Shown here in pieces: positions 25,378 through 33,946 of a stretch of DNA of 64,000 bases (positions within the stretch are counted from its first letter, which is position 1; each line of letters starts with the position of its first letter). Position numbers and translations under genes: made by a program. The stretch spans positions 1 through 64,000 of the forward strand of contig USCB01000004.1 of assembly GCA_900553125.1 (NCBI GenBank). Reading direction: 5' to 3'. Origin of the DNA: an uncultured Clostridium sp. GTDB taxonomy: Bacteria; Bacillota; Clostridia; TANB77; CAG-508. Under the pieces are notes generated by a model. It was not told where the DNA came from and searched no databases. It saw nothing but the letters and a program-made list of their open reading frames with translations.

Positions 25378-27957
25378 TTATTTTGTTATCCATTTTACTA
25401 AATCTAAATTTTCACTATCTAAAAGCAATTCATTTGTTGGCATAACTCTAAATGTATATCCATAATTTCCACCTGAAATTAAAGATATTTTTGCTGTGTA
25501 TGTATATCTTCTGTATTCCTTTTCTTCATTTACAAGTTTCATTGGTACTATTGTAATATTTTCAACACGTCCATCATCAGAAATTTTTCCACAATATACT
25601 TCTGCTTTTATGTCTTCCTTTTCTATTTCTGGAAGTGTTACTTTACAACTAACTTCTATTGATTCTCCAGCATCTATTTTGATATTTTCAGGATTGTCTG
25701 GTTGTTCAATAGATATATTTTCCCATTTACTTTTCATTTTTTCTTTCCAATTTGTAAAGTTTGCCGCTTCTTCAACATTTGAAAAATGCTCATCATATAA
25801 ATTTATTAATGGTATATACAATTTATCTGTATAATCTACTAACATCCTAGCTGTACTATATTTTCCTCCTGTTGTTATTATAGATTGTTTCATTATTTGC
25901 ATCCATTCTTCTGAAGGCTCTTCTTTACTTTTTCTGTTGAAAAATGTTGGTATAATCTTTGTTTCAAGTGTTTTGTATATGCTTTGGCTGTCTGCTATAT
26001 CTTGTTCTGAATAAGAATTATATTCTTTTTCTGTTCCTATTGTCCAGCCGTTTGTTTGGTCATATCCTTCTGCCCACCATCCATCTAATACACTGAAGTT
26101 TATTACTCCATTTACTGATGCTTTTTGACCAGATGTTCCAGATGCCTCCATCGGTCTACGTGGATTATTTAGCCATACATCTACACCACTTATTAGATAT
26201 CTTGACATTGCTATATTGTAGTTCTCTAATAAGAATATTTTTCCTCTGAATTGTGGTTTCATTGATATTTCATGTATATATTTTATTAAGTCTTGTCCTT
26301 CTTTATCTGCTGGATGTGCTTTTCCGGCAAATATTAATTTTACAGGACGTTCACTATCATTTAGTATTTCTGTTATTCTTTCTAAATCGTTAAAGATTAG
26401 TGTTGCTCTTTTGTATGTTGCAAATCTTCTTGCAAATCCTATTATTAAATCACTTGATGATAAGCCTGATGTCATTTCTTTTATGTCTTCATAACTTACT
26501 CCGGCTCTTCTTAATCTGTTTGTTGTGTTTTCTTTAACAATTTCTATTAACTTTTCTTTTCTTTCTATATGTGCATTCCATAATTCTTGGTTTGGTATAT
26601 TTTTTATTCTTTTCCATGTTTCATCTAAGTGTATTTTATCTTGCCAATATGGTGTTGTTGGTGATGATAGATATTTGTTATATAATTCTTTTAAGTTTTG
26701 TGGAACCCATGAACATGTATGTATTCCGTTTGTTACATATGTTATTGGTGATTCATTTGCTGCAATATTTGGCCATACATCTCCAAATAGTTCTCTTGAT
26801 ACTTCTCCATGTAGTTTACTTACTCCATTTTTCTTTCCTGCAATTTTTAGTGCTAATATTCCCATGTTGAATCCTGGTTCTAATGCGTCACATGGTTTCA
26901 TTCCTAATTTTAGGAATTCTTCTCTTCCTAATCCTAGTTTTGCCCAATATCCTTCAAAATATCTTTCTACTAAATCTATTGGGAATATATCATTTCCTGC
27001 TGGTACTGGAGTATGTGTTGTAAATACTGTTCTTGAACTTACTATATCTTTTGCAATTTCAAATGTTACTTGTTTTTTTGCTATTGTATTTTTTATTAAT
27101 TCTAGTGTTAAAAATGCTGAATGTCCTTCATTCATGTGATATATTGTTGGTTTTAAACCTAATTGATCTAGTAATCTTACTCCTGCTATTCCTAAAACTA
27201 TTTCTTGACGTATTCTCATGTCTTGGTCACCACCATATAGTTTTAGTGTTGTTTCTCTATCTTCAGGTCTGTTTTTTTCTATATCTGAATCTAGTAAATA
27301 TAGACTTATTCTTCCCACATTTATTTTCCATACTTTTAAGTAGATTTTTCTTTTTTGGAAGTTTACTTCTATTAACATATCTTCATCATTTTCATTTTTT
27401 ACTGGTATGATTGGCATATTTTCTATTTCTATATTGCTATATTCTGATTTTTGTATTCCATATCCTTCTATTTTTTGATTGAAATATCCATTTTTATATA
27501 AAAGTCCTACTCCTACTAATGGAATTCCTAAATCACTGGCTGATTTTAGATGGTCACCTGATAGGATTCCTAGTCCTCCTGAATATATAGGAATTGTTTC
27601 ATCTAGCCCATATTCTGCTGAAAAATATGCTATTAAGTCATTTTTATTACTTGAATATTTTTTATTGAACCATGTGTCTTTACTTGACATATAGTCTTCA
27701 TAATTTCTTAGTACTTTTTCATATTCCTTTACAAAACTTGAATCTTTTGCTGCCATTTCGAGTCTTTCTTGTGATACTCTTTTTAAGAATTTTACTGGGT
27801 TCTTTTCTACTGTTTCCCATAAATCTCTATCTATTTTCTTTAGTAATCTTAAATAATCTGAATTCCAGCTCCACCATAAATTATTAGCTATTTCGTCTAA
27901 TTTATTTATACTTTTTGGTAACTGTGGCTTTACAGTTATTTTATTAAATATGTACAT
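25378..27957 (-). CDS. glgP: Alpha-glucan (glycogen/maltodextrin) phosphorylase
   Basis: 859 residues. An N-terminal DUF3417 segment (NKLDEIANNLWWSWNSDY) is followed by the GT35 fold. The pyridoxal-phosphate region is near RPMEASGTSGQKASVNG with the lysine. It releases glucose 1-phosphate from glycogen or maltodextrin. A beta-rich C-terminal extension of about 120 residues follows the catalytic domain. The debranching enzyme at 49.4 kb would act with it. GGAGG site before ATG 27957. Confidence 0.94.
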   Translation of the reverse strand: MYIFNKITVKPQLPKSINKLDEIANNLWWSWNSDYLRLLKKIDRDLWETVEKNPVKFLKRVSQERLEMAAKDSSFVKEYEKVLRNYEDYMSSKDTWFNKKYSSNKNDLIAYFSAEYGLDETIPIYSGGLGILSGDHLKSASDLGIPLVGVGLLYKNGYFNQKIEGYGIQKSEYSNIEIENMPIIPVKNENDEDMLIEVNFQKRKIYLKVWKINVGRISLYLLDSDIEKNRPEDRETTLKLYGGDQDMRIRQEIVLGIAGVRLLDQLGLKPTIYHMNEGHSAFLTLELIKNTIAKKQVTFEIAKDIVSSRTVFTTHTPVPAGNDIFPIDLVERYFEGYWAKLGLGREEFLKLGMKPCDALEPGFNMGILALKIAGKKNGVSKLHGEVSRELFGDVWPNIAANESPITYVTNGIHTCSWVPQNLKELYNKYLSSPTTPYWQDKIHLDETWKRIKNIPNQELWNAHIERKEKLIEIVKENTTNRLRRAGVSYEDIKEMTSGLSSSDLIIGFARRFATYKRATLIFNDLERITEILNDSERPVKLIFAGKAHPADKEGQDLIKYIHEISMKPQFRGKIFLLENYNIAMSRYLISGVDVWLNNPRRPMEASGTSGQKASVNGVINFSVLDGWWAEGYDQTNGWTIGTEKEYNSYSEQDIADSQSIYKTLETKIIPTFFNRKSKEEPSEEWMQIMKQSIITTGGKYSTARMLVDYTDKLYIPLINLYDEHFSNVEEAANFTNWKEKMKSKWENISIEQPDNPENIKIDAGESIEVSCKVTLPEIEKEDIKAEVYCGKISDDGRVENITIVPMKLVNEEKEYRRYTYTAKISLISGGNYGYTFRVMPTNELLLDSENLDLVKWITK

Positions 27958-28166
27958 TTATCTTGTCCTCCTTGGTAACTTTTTCTTTTTTCTTTTAGAT
28001 ATTATCTATTAAAATCTTTTTTTTGTCAATAATTATTGGATAACAATTTTATTTTTCTTGTATTTTTTATAAAGATTATGTGTTTAATGTCAAGAAAAAT
28101 CGTTCGACAAAATTTGACACCTATTTTTACATATTTTTAAAATTTTCTTGAATTATGTAAAACCTC

Positions 28167-28195
28167 TTTACATTTTATGTAAATTAATGTATAAT
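28167..28195 (+). promoter_or_regulatory. Sigma-A promoter
   Basis: TTTACA at 28167-28172 and TATAAT at 28190-28195 with a 17-base spacer. It would drive the gene at 28294 with an untranslated leader of about 90 bases. Confidence 0.75.
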
Positions 28196-28293
28196 ATACA
28201 TACATTCTAGGTCAATCTTGTTTCCCACATAAGAAACCTATTTACATAGATGTAACCTGCAACAGTCTTTCATATAACAAGGAGGTTATGAAA

Positions 28294-28944
28294 ATGTTAT
28301 TTAGAAAGAAAAATCCGCCTCTACATTCGTATGAGGAAATATCCTTGGCAGCGGAGTATCTTTTTTTCAAAAATTCAATTCTCCAAAATTTGCCATTGAT
28401 ACAAGCCTATAAAGAATGGCTTGAAACAGAACTTAAAAACCCAAAAAAATATTGGGCTAATTTTCACCGGGTGTTTTTAGCAAGCTCTCAGATGCTAACG
28501 GAAAAAATGCCTTTTTATCAGGTAGACAAATCCAAACTATTTGTTTATTCTGATGAATTCAGATGTTTTTGCCCATTTGATGAGGATTCACATTATTTCG
28601 TCAAGTACGCAGACGATATAATTGTGGATGTTTCAAAACTGCCGGAAAAGATTTACCCACCATACTGGCCAGACCCAAAAAAAGAAGAAGACCGTGTGGA
28701 ATTGACGATGCACGAATATTGTGCATATTTTATATTCCAAATGTGCCAGGAAAAATTAAAAAAAATTTCCAACCTTGTTGATTTTGCAGAGAATCCTAAA
28801 AAATTTTCATGCAAAATGGTTTCCGAAACGGAAAATAATCCAGAAAGAGAACAGCTCTGGCTCTTCGCAGTTTGTTACGAGGAGCATCCATTTGAAGTTG
28901 AAAAAACGACTTCACACTCCAGATATACAACATATTTCTTCTGA
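28294..28944 (+). CDS. Unrecognised 216-residue protein, possibly acquired
   Basis: Starts MLFRKKNPPLHSYEEISL at ATG 28294, eight bases after GGAGG; the ATG at 28288 is too near the ribosome site. Soluble, aromatic-rich (many Phe, Tyr, Trp), with no membrane segment. Codon use differs from its neighbours: CCG, CTG, GTG and a CGG arginine codon (28468-28470) appear, and the gene looks less AT-rich. It is a complete single-gene unit with promoter and strong terminator. No family is recognised. Confidence 0.65.
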   Translation: MLFRKKNPPLHSYEEISLAAEYLFFKNSILQNLPLIQAYKEWLETELKNPKKYWANFHRVFLASSQMLTEKMPFYQVDKSKLFVYSDEFRCFCPFDEDSHYFVKYADDIIVDVSKLPEKIYPPYWPDPKKEEDRVELTMHEYCAYFIFQMCQEKLKKISNLVDFAENPKKFSCKMVSETENNPEREQLWLFAVCYEEHPFEVEKTTSHSRYTTYFF

Positions 28945-28990
28945 ATGTGTCAATATTAAAATAGCTTGACTGTGGGATAAAAAGCTATTT

Positions 28991-29022
28991 CCCCCTGTAT
29001 GTTACACATCAGGGGGTTTTTT
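28991..29022 (+). terminator. Strong rho-independent terminator
   Basis: CCCCCTG pairs with CAGGGGG around a 12-base loop, followed by six T. It closes the gene at 28294. Confidence 0.92.
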
Positions 29023-29849
29023 CTAATACAACTATATTTTTTGCAATTACATCTAATTTTATTACATTCATTGCTGTTAAATTTTCTATTTCCTTGATTA
29101 TTTTTTTCTTAAAAGTCTGTAAACTTTCTGAAATATTATAACCATATACAACACTAACTTCCATATCAATTAATGGACCTTCTCCATAATTTTGGACACG
29201 TGTTCTTAAAACTTTATATATTTCAGGCATTCTTTCTGCTTGAAATTCTGCAATTTGCCTAAATACAGAATCTGATATTGTAAAATTTCCTAAATAACTA
29301 AATGTAGGTCTTATTATTGATTTTTCTGATATATAAGGTTTTTCTCCTTTTCCTTTAGATTTGAAAATTTGAAGTGGGTCTAATAAATACCCTGAAAAAT
29401 CCTTTTTTATTTCAAAAGTTGGAACTGGAATTACATGTTTACCTTCTGTTACTCTTATTCTTCTTGCAGTTTCCATTTCTTCTTCTGTTGCAACATCTGT
29501 TATATATGTTGTATCAGATATTTTAGGAAGTCCTAAATTTTCAGCGATTTTTTCCACCATTCCATCTGATGTTCCAAGTATAAGTATTTTTTTTACTTTA
29601 TACTTTTTTAAAGCCTTTTGTATTACCTTTTTTTCATCATCATGTAAGAATAAAGCCTTTTTTACTGTTTCAATTTTGGTTGATGCTTTTTTGGCTGATT
29701 CTCCGACTTACTACTCTATTATCATTTATCAAAAGCCCATCATCAATTATAAAATGCACATCTTTTTCTCCTGCAACCATCTGTGCTCTATAGCTTTTTC
29801 CTGTTCCTGATGGTCCTACAAAAGCATATACTTTGATATTTTCAAACAT
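29009..29849 (-). CDS. P-loop NTPase fused to an Asp23-like domain, one CGG frame break
   Basis: From ATG 29849 (GAGAGG site) the protein begins MFENIKVYAFVGPSGTGKSY with a Walker A loop. In-frame CGG at 29705-29703 leads to an early stop. Skipping its C restores GESAKKASTKIETVKKALF and an open frame to 29009, 279 residues in all. The last part (about 165-279), with VSVVYGYNISESLQTFKKK and a following Asn-x-Thr turn, resembles Asp23/Gls24 proteins. Function unknown; a membrane- or envelope-linked ATPase is an inference from the second domain. Confidence 0.7.
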
Positions 29850-29872
29850 AACTTTTTTCCTCTCTTACAAAA

Positions 29873-31375
29873 CTAATTTTTTTCAACAAGCATAACTTTG
29901 TATGTTAAATTATGGTATTTTACCTTAAATGTTTTTTCTTCCTTTATTACGGTTATATTTTCTTTTAAAAACTCTTCATTTTGATAGAATAAACCACTAT
30001 CATCATCAATAATCCATATTCTACCTTTATAATCTTTAAAAAATCCCCAATCTTCTTTGGTTTCCATTGCAGGAGCATATGCTTTATAAGCCTCTTCAAC
30101 TCCCCAATGTTCTAAATTCATAAAATATTGTTTATTATTTGGGAAATATGTAGCAATAACACCTCCATTTCCTATTTTTGAGTATAACAATATATCGTCT
30201 TCTTTTATCTCATCTTTTATATAATTATATACTTCTAAATTTTCCTTATTATAGTTTTCTTTTATGTTTTGTACGTTTCCTAGTATTGCTAAAATTAAAG
30301 TAATCCCACAGATTGTTCCTGCTATAATTTTATTTTTTTCTTTAGATATTATAAATGATAATGTAAAGATATATAGTCCTGTCATTACTAATAAATATCT
30401 AGCATATAAAATTGGGCTTATAATTGAAACTAATAATATTATAAATATTACTCCAATATATATTCCTGTACTCAATGCTACTGGTTTTAGGCTTTCTCCT
30501 TTTTTCTTTAATTTATATGCTTTTATTATTAAATAAATATATACTGCTATTGATACGATTAGTGCAATCAATGCTTTCCAGTCATTCATAAAGTTACTAT
30601 CTACTTGATTTTTAAATTGAAAACTTAATATATCCACTGTTGTTCCAATTAAACTAATCTGTATCCAGAATCCTCCACCTACCTGTTTTAACTGAACTAC
30701 AAAAAATATCATCCATGGTATATATAATAGGATTTGAATTGCTGCTAGTATTAAGAAGTTTCTTAGGTCTTTTTTGTTTTCTTTCCTATTTTTTATTAAG
30801 TAAATTAATAATACTAAATTGATTAAACCTGCTGTTACTAATGCATAATAATGTATGTAGCATGAACAAATACTAAATAATCCAAATATACATAAATTTT
30901 TTAGTTTATTTTTTTCTTCTTTTTGTTTTATATTTTTATAAAATCTATATCCATATATTGCCATCATTGTAACAATTAGACATGTCCATGAATACATTCT
31001 TATTTCTTGGGCATATGTATTCATTATTGGTAAAAAGTAAGTAAAAAACGAAAATAGAATTCCTGTTTTTTCTCCAAAGTCTTTTCTAATATGTGTATAT
31101 CCAATTATCCCTAAAATTGCTATTGCAAGTACTGAAAACAGTCTATATATTAATATATGTGAACCAAATATTAAATAAATAATATGTAACATCCAATAAT
31201 ATAATGCAGGATGTACATCATGACCGGTTATTGTCCAAATGTCTGAAAAGCTTTTATTTGCTATTGATACTGAATAACTTTCATCAAACCATATATTTGT
31301 ATGAAATGCTGGTATTAGTATAAATATTATTCCAAGTATTATTATTCCTATATGTAGTATTTTGTTTTTTTTCAT
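29873..31375 (-). CDS. Membrane glycosyltransferase (GT39/GT83-like)
   Basis: 500 residues with about 11-12 membrane helices. The early loop WFDESYSV with paired acidic residues, and HDVHPALYYWMLH, are typical of dolichyl-phosphate-mannose-type (PMT/ArnT, GT-C) enzymes that use a lipid-linked sugar at the outer membrane face. The C-terminal soluble domain follows the last helix. GAGAGGA site before the ATG. It lies downstream of a GT2 enzyme on the same strand, which could supply a lipid-linked donor; the acceptor is unknown. Confidence 0.8.
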   Translation of the reverse strand: MKKNKILHIGIIILGIIFILIPAFHTNIWFDESYSVSIANKSFSDIWTITGHDVHPALYYWMLHIIYLIFGSHILIYRLFSVLAIAILGIIGYTHIRKDFGEKTGILFSFFTYFLPIMNTYAQEIRMYSWTCLIVTMMAIYGYRFYKNIKQKEEKNKLKNLCIFGLFSICSCYIHYYALVTAGLINLVLLIYLIKNRKENKKDLRNFLILAAIQILLYIPWMIFFVVQLKQVGGGFWIQISLIGTTVDILSFQFKNQVDSNFMNDWKALIALIVSIAVYIYLIIKAYKLKKKGESLKPVALSTGIYIGVIFIILLVSIISPILYARYLLVMTGLYIFTLSFIISKEKNKIIAGTICGITLILAILGNVQNIKENYNKENLEVYNYIKDEIKEDDILLYSKIGNGGVIATYFPNNKQYFMNLEHWGVEEAYKAYAPAMETKEDWGFFKDYKGRIWIIDDDSGLFYQNEEFLKENITVIKEEKTFKVKYHNLTYKVMLVEKN

Positions 31376-31463
31376 TTTTATTTATCCTCTCTTAATTTAT
31401 TTTTTATAAAAATAAGACTAGAACTAAAAAGCTAATTTTAGATCTAGTCCATTATCTTATTTT

Positions 31464-32693
31464 TTATGCTATTTCTTTTATATTTACACTACGTACATGG
31501 TCGATTTTTTCCCATGTTGTATCTTGTTTAAATAAACATTTGAAGTTTATTAATAGCCATGAACCCATAAATAATGGATAATATAGTGCCCATTTTAACA
31601 TTGGTTTTATTGGTTTCTTGTCTAAGTACATTGTAAATAATGCGGTTAAAATTGGTAAGAAAAATGTTGGTACAATATATCTTACTATATTTAGTATTAA
31701 TGTTGCTGTTGTCATTGTGTCAAATGCATAAATAAGGAAATTTGATAGTAATAATACCATTGATGCTATGAACATTGGTATACTTCCTACAATATAAAGT
31801 AATCCATCAAAATTCATTATTGTTTTATTTGTTTTTACTGCTTTTGCTAAGTCTTTTGTGTAAATTTTCATGCATTGTATATGTCCTACTGTCCATCTTG
31901 TTCTTTGTGTCCATGATGCTTGGAATTTTTCTGGTTGTTCATCATATACTATTGCATCTGTTGCCCAACCTAACTTTTTTCCTTTTATTATTTGTTTTAA
32001 TGAAAATTCTATATCTTCTGTTAATGTTTTTGTGTCCCATCCTGTTTCTTTTACTAAATCAAATTTTACCATAAACCCTGTTCCGTTTAATAGTGGCGAC
32101 AATCCTACATTGTATCTTGCTAAATGGTAGAATCTGTGCATTGTCCAATAGAAAAATGCATATCCTGCTGATACCCAACTTTCTGATGGATTTTTTATGT
32201 CTTTATATCCTTGTACTACTTCTTCTCCTTGACATAGCTTTCTGTTCATTACTTTTATGAAGTTTTTGTCTACTATGTTATCTGCATCAAATACTAGAAA
32301 TGCATCGTAATCTGCGTTTTCTTCTATTTTTTGCTTTAAGAACCAGTTTAGCGCATATCCTTTTGTCTTTTTTGTTTCATCAAATCTTTTATATACTATT
32401 GCTCCTGCTTCTTTTGCATATTTTGCTGTGTTGTCTGTACAGTTATCTGCTATTACGTATATATCGTATAAATCTTTGTCGTAGTCTTGATTTTTTAAAC
32501 TTTCTACTAGATTTGCTATTACTGTTTCTTCATTATGTGCTGGTATTATTGCCATGAATTTGTGATTTTTATTTTTTAATAGTGGCTTTTCTTTGAATTT
32601 TATTAGTGCACATAGACTTATTGCTAGTTCATATATCCAAAATACTACTATAACATAGACAAGTGCTTGCCTTAATAAATATATATATTCCAT
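31464..32693 (-). CDS. Membrane GT2-family glycosyltransferase
   Basis: 409 residues. An N-terminal helix is followed by a GT2 catalytic domain: AIIPAHNEE, FDADNIVD (DxD) and the QRTRW motif of processive enzymes. Four C-terminal helices follow. The family includes polysaccharide synthases such as those making poly-N-acetylglucosamine or hyaluronan-like chains. The substrate is not predictable here. AAGGAG ribosome site. Confidence 0.85.
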   Translation of the reverse strand: MEYIYLLRQALVYVIVVFWIYELAISLCALIKFKEKPLLKNKNHKFMAIIPAHNEETVIANLVESLKNQDYDKDLYDIYVIADNCTDNTAKYAKEAGAIVYKRFDETKKTKGYALNWFLKQKIEENADYDAFLVFDADNIVDKNFIKVMNRKLCQGEEVVQGYKDIKNPSESWVSAGYAFFYWTMHRFYHLARYNVGLSPLLNGTGFMVKFDLVKETGWDTKTLTEDIEFSLKQIIKGKKLGWATDAIVYDEQPEKFQASWTQRTRWTVGHIQCMKIYTKDLAKAVKTNKTIMNFDGLLYIVGSIPMFIASMVLLLSNFLIYAFDTMTTATLILNIVRYIVPTFFLPILTALFTMYLDKKPIKPMLKWALYYPLFMGSWLLINFKCLFKQDTTWEKIDHVRSVNIKEIA

Positions 32694-32843
32694 CTATTTC
32701 TCCTTCTTTTTTATTTTATTTCGTCACCTGTTATATTATACTATTCTTATTGAATTTTTGCAATGTTTTAATGGTAATTTTTAGAAATTCTTAATTTTTT
32801 GTTACTTTTTTTGACCTAAAACCTACTTTCCGTAAGGTTTCAA

Positions 32844-32900
32844 TAAAAAAACAACTACCAACATTCACCTATATGGTTACTAGCTGATAGTTGCGTTTTT
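32844..32900. terminator. Terminator downstream of the template-like repeat
   Basis: CAACTACCA at 32852-32860 pairs with TGATAGTTG at 32885-32893 with a minor mismatch. On the minus strand it is followed by seven or more T. It could end an RNA that includes the template-like repeat at 33.03 kb; it also has a T-run for the plus strand. Confidence 0.6.
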
Positions 32901-33031
32901 TAAATTTTTTTATCTTTTTAGATAATGGGTACAAATTTCTTTAACATCTGGCAACTAACTGAAAATCCTTGAACTTTCAATACCTTGTACCTCAAATTGA
33001 TATTTGAAACGATGTTAGAGTGCCTAAACAC

Positions 33032-33084
33032 ACGAACCGCCCGTAGCGTTGTTGTTGTTATTACCAAACACCACGCCGAACAGA
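33032..33084 (-). repeat. Template-like repeat (TR) of a DGR-type pair
   Basis: 53 bases on the minus strand, nearly identical to 33320-33371 except for a central run AATAACAACAACAAC. In the variable copy this run reads GGTGGCGGCCCCTAC: nine of ten adenines differ and all five third-position pyrimidines are kept. It lies about 235 bases downstream of the variable copy in the same orientation, in non-coding sequence. The rest of the repeat has only one other adenine within the shared core outside the flanks, and that one is unchanged. Confidence 0.65.
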
Positions 33085-33281
33085 TTAATTTTTACAGTGA
33101 AACACTTTTCTTTACACTAAACAATTTGTAACCTTTTTGTTTGCTATCTCAAACAAACATTTTTCTTCTTTCCCACCCTACCTTCCACTTTTCTTATTTG
33201 CATCTATTTATCTACTATTTAAAATTTGTGTAACAGTACTACAGAGTTCAGTACACAGTACTACTGCCAATTAATACTCTC

Positions 33282-33946
33282 CTAATTCCAAATTACAGGC
33301 CTAAATGTAACATCTCCGAACGAACCGCCCGTAGCGTAGGGGCCGCCACCCCCAACACCACGCCGAACAGACCTTGATGTATTGATACTGGAAATCCTTG
33401 GTTATTTGAAAAATATGTCCATCCTCCCATCCATCCATATGTTCCATTAGTAGTTTTAAATCCTATATAATCATTTCCTTCTCTATTATTTAAATCCCAT
33501 GTTTTTATATATTTTTTTGTTGTTCCATCTTCATTAAATAATCCTTTTACATAAACATTTGTTGTAGATTTGGCAGTTGCTGATAATCCTGTACTTTGAG
33601 TTTTATTTCTACCAGCATTATATATTCCAGATAAATTTCCTGTTGTTGTACTAGGTGCATTTGAAGTTGATGCTCCATATTGGCTTACTGAAAATACTGC
33701 CATCGCACTCCAATCTTCGTCTGTTGTCAAATGTGCTTCTAGTAATGTTGTTCCTAATGTTGATGTTGGCTTATTTAGATTTTCACATGCTTCATATGAT
33801 TCTGAAATATTTATGTTTGTCCATGGTGTTCCGTTATTTATTTGCATTCTTATTGTCCCTTCTGCTGCATATATATTTTTTATTCCTAAAAACATTATTA
33901 GTGTTATTGTAATTATTAATGTTTTTATTATTTTTTTATTTTTCAT
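33282..33946 (-). CDS. Secreted protein with variable C-lectin-like end, frame shifted
   Basis: A signal peptide (about 1-27, ending YAA) and a Thr/Ser/Asn-rich surface domain are followed by a C-terminus overlapping the repeat at 33320-33371. As given, the frame ends with ALRAVR-like residues at 33293. Relative to the template copy one base is missing near 33353. Restoring it gives GLFGVVFGGGGPYATGG, then TFRPVIWN and TAG at 33282; a FRPV ending is typical of the formylglycine/C-lectin-like ends of such surface proteins. ATG 33946 follows directly on the stop of the pilin-like gene with GGAGG, so the two are co-translated. Identification is moderate; no exact family name is claimed. Confidence 0.65.
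33320..33371 (-). repeat. Variable-like repeat (VR) at the 3' end of the surface gene
   Basis: 52 bases matching the copy at 33032-33084 on both sides of a central run where adenine positions differ. It also carries one missing base and one T-to-G difference next to the run. It encodes the hypervariable-looking GGGPY residues near the protein C-terminus. Confidence 0.65.

Noticed and set aside
32700..33290. A riboswitch in the gap by the surface genes
   Set aside because: There are hairpins, but I cannot match any known riboswitch core; the structure fits terminators and the repeat pair.
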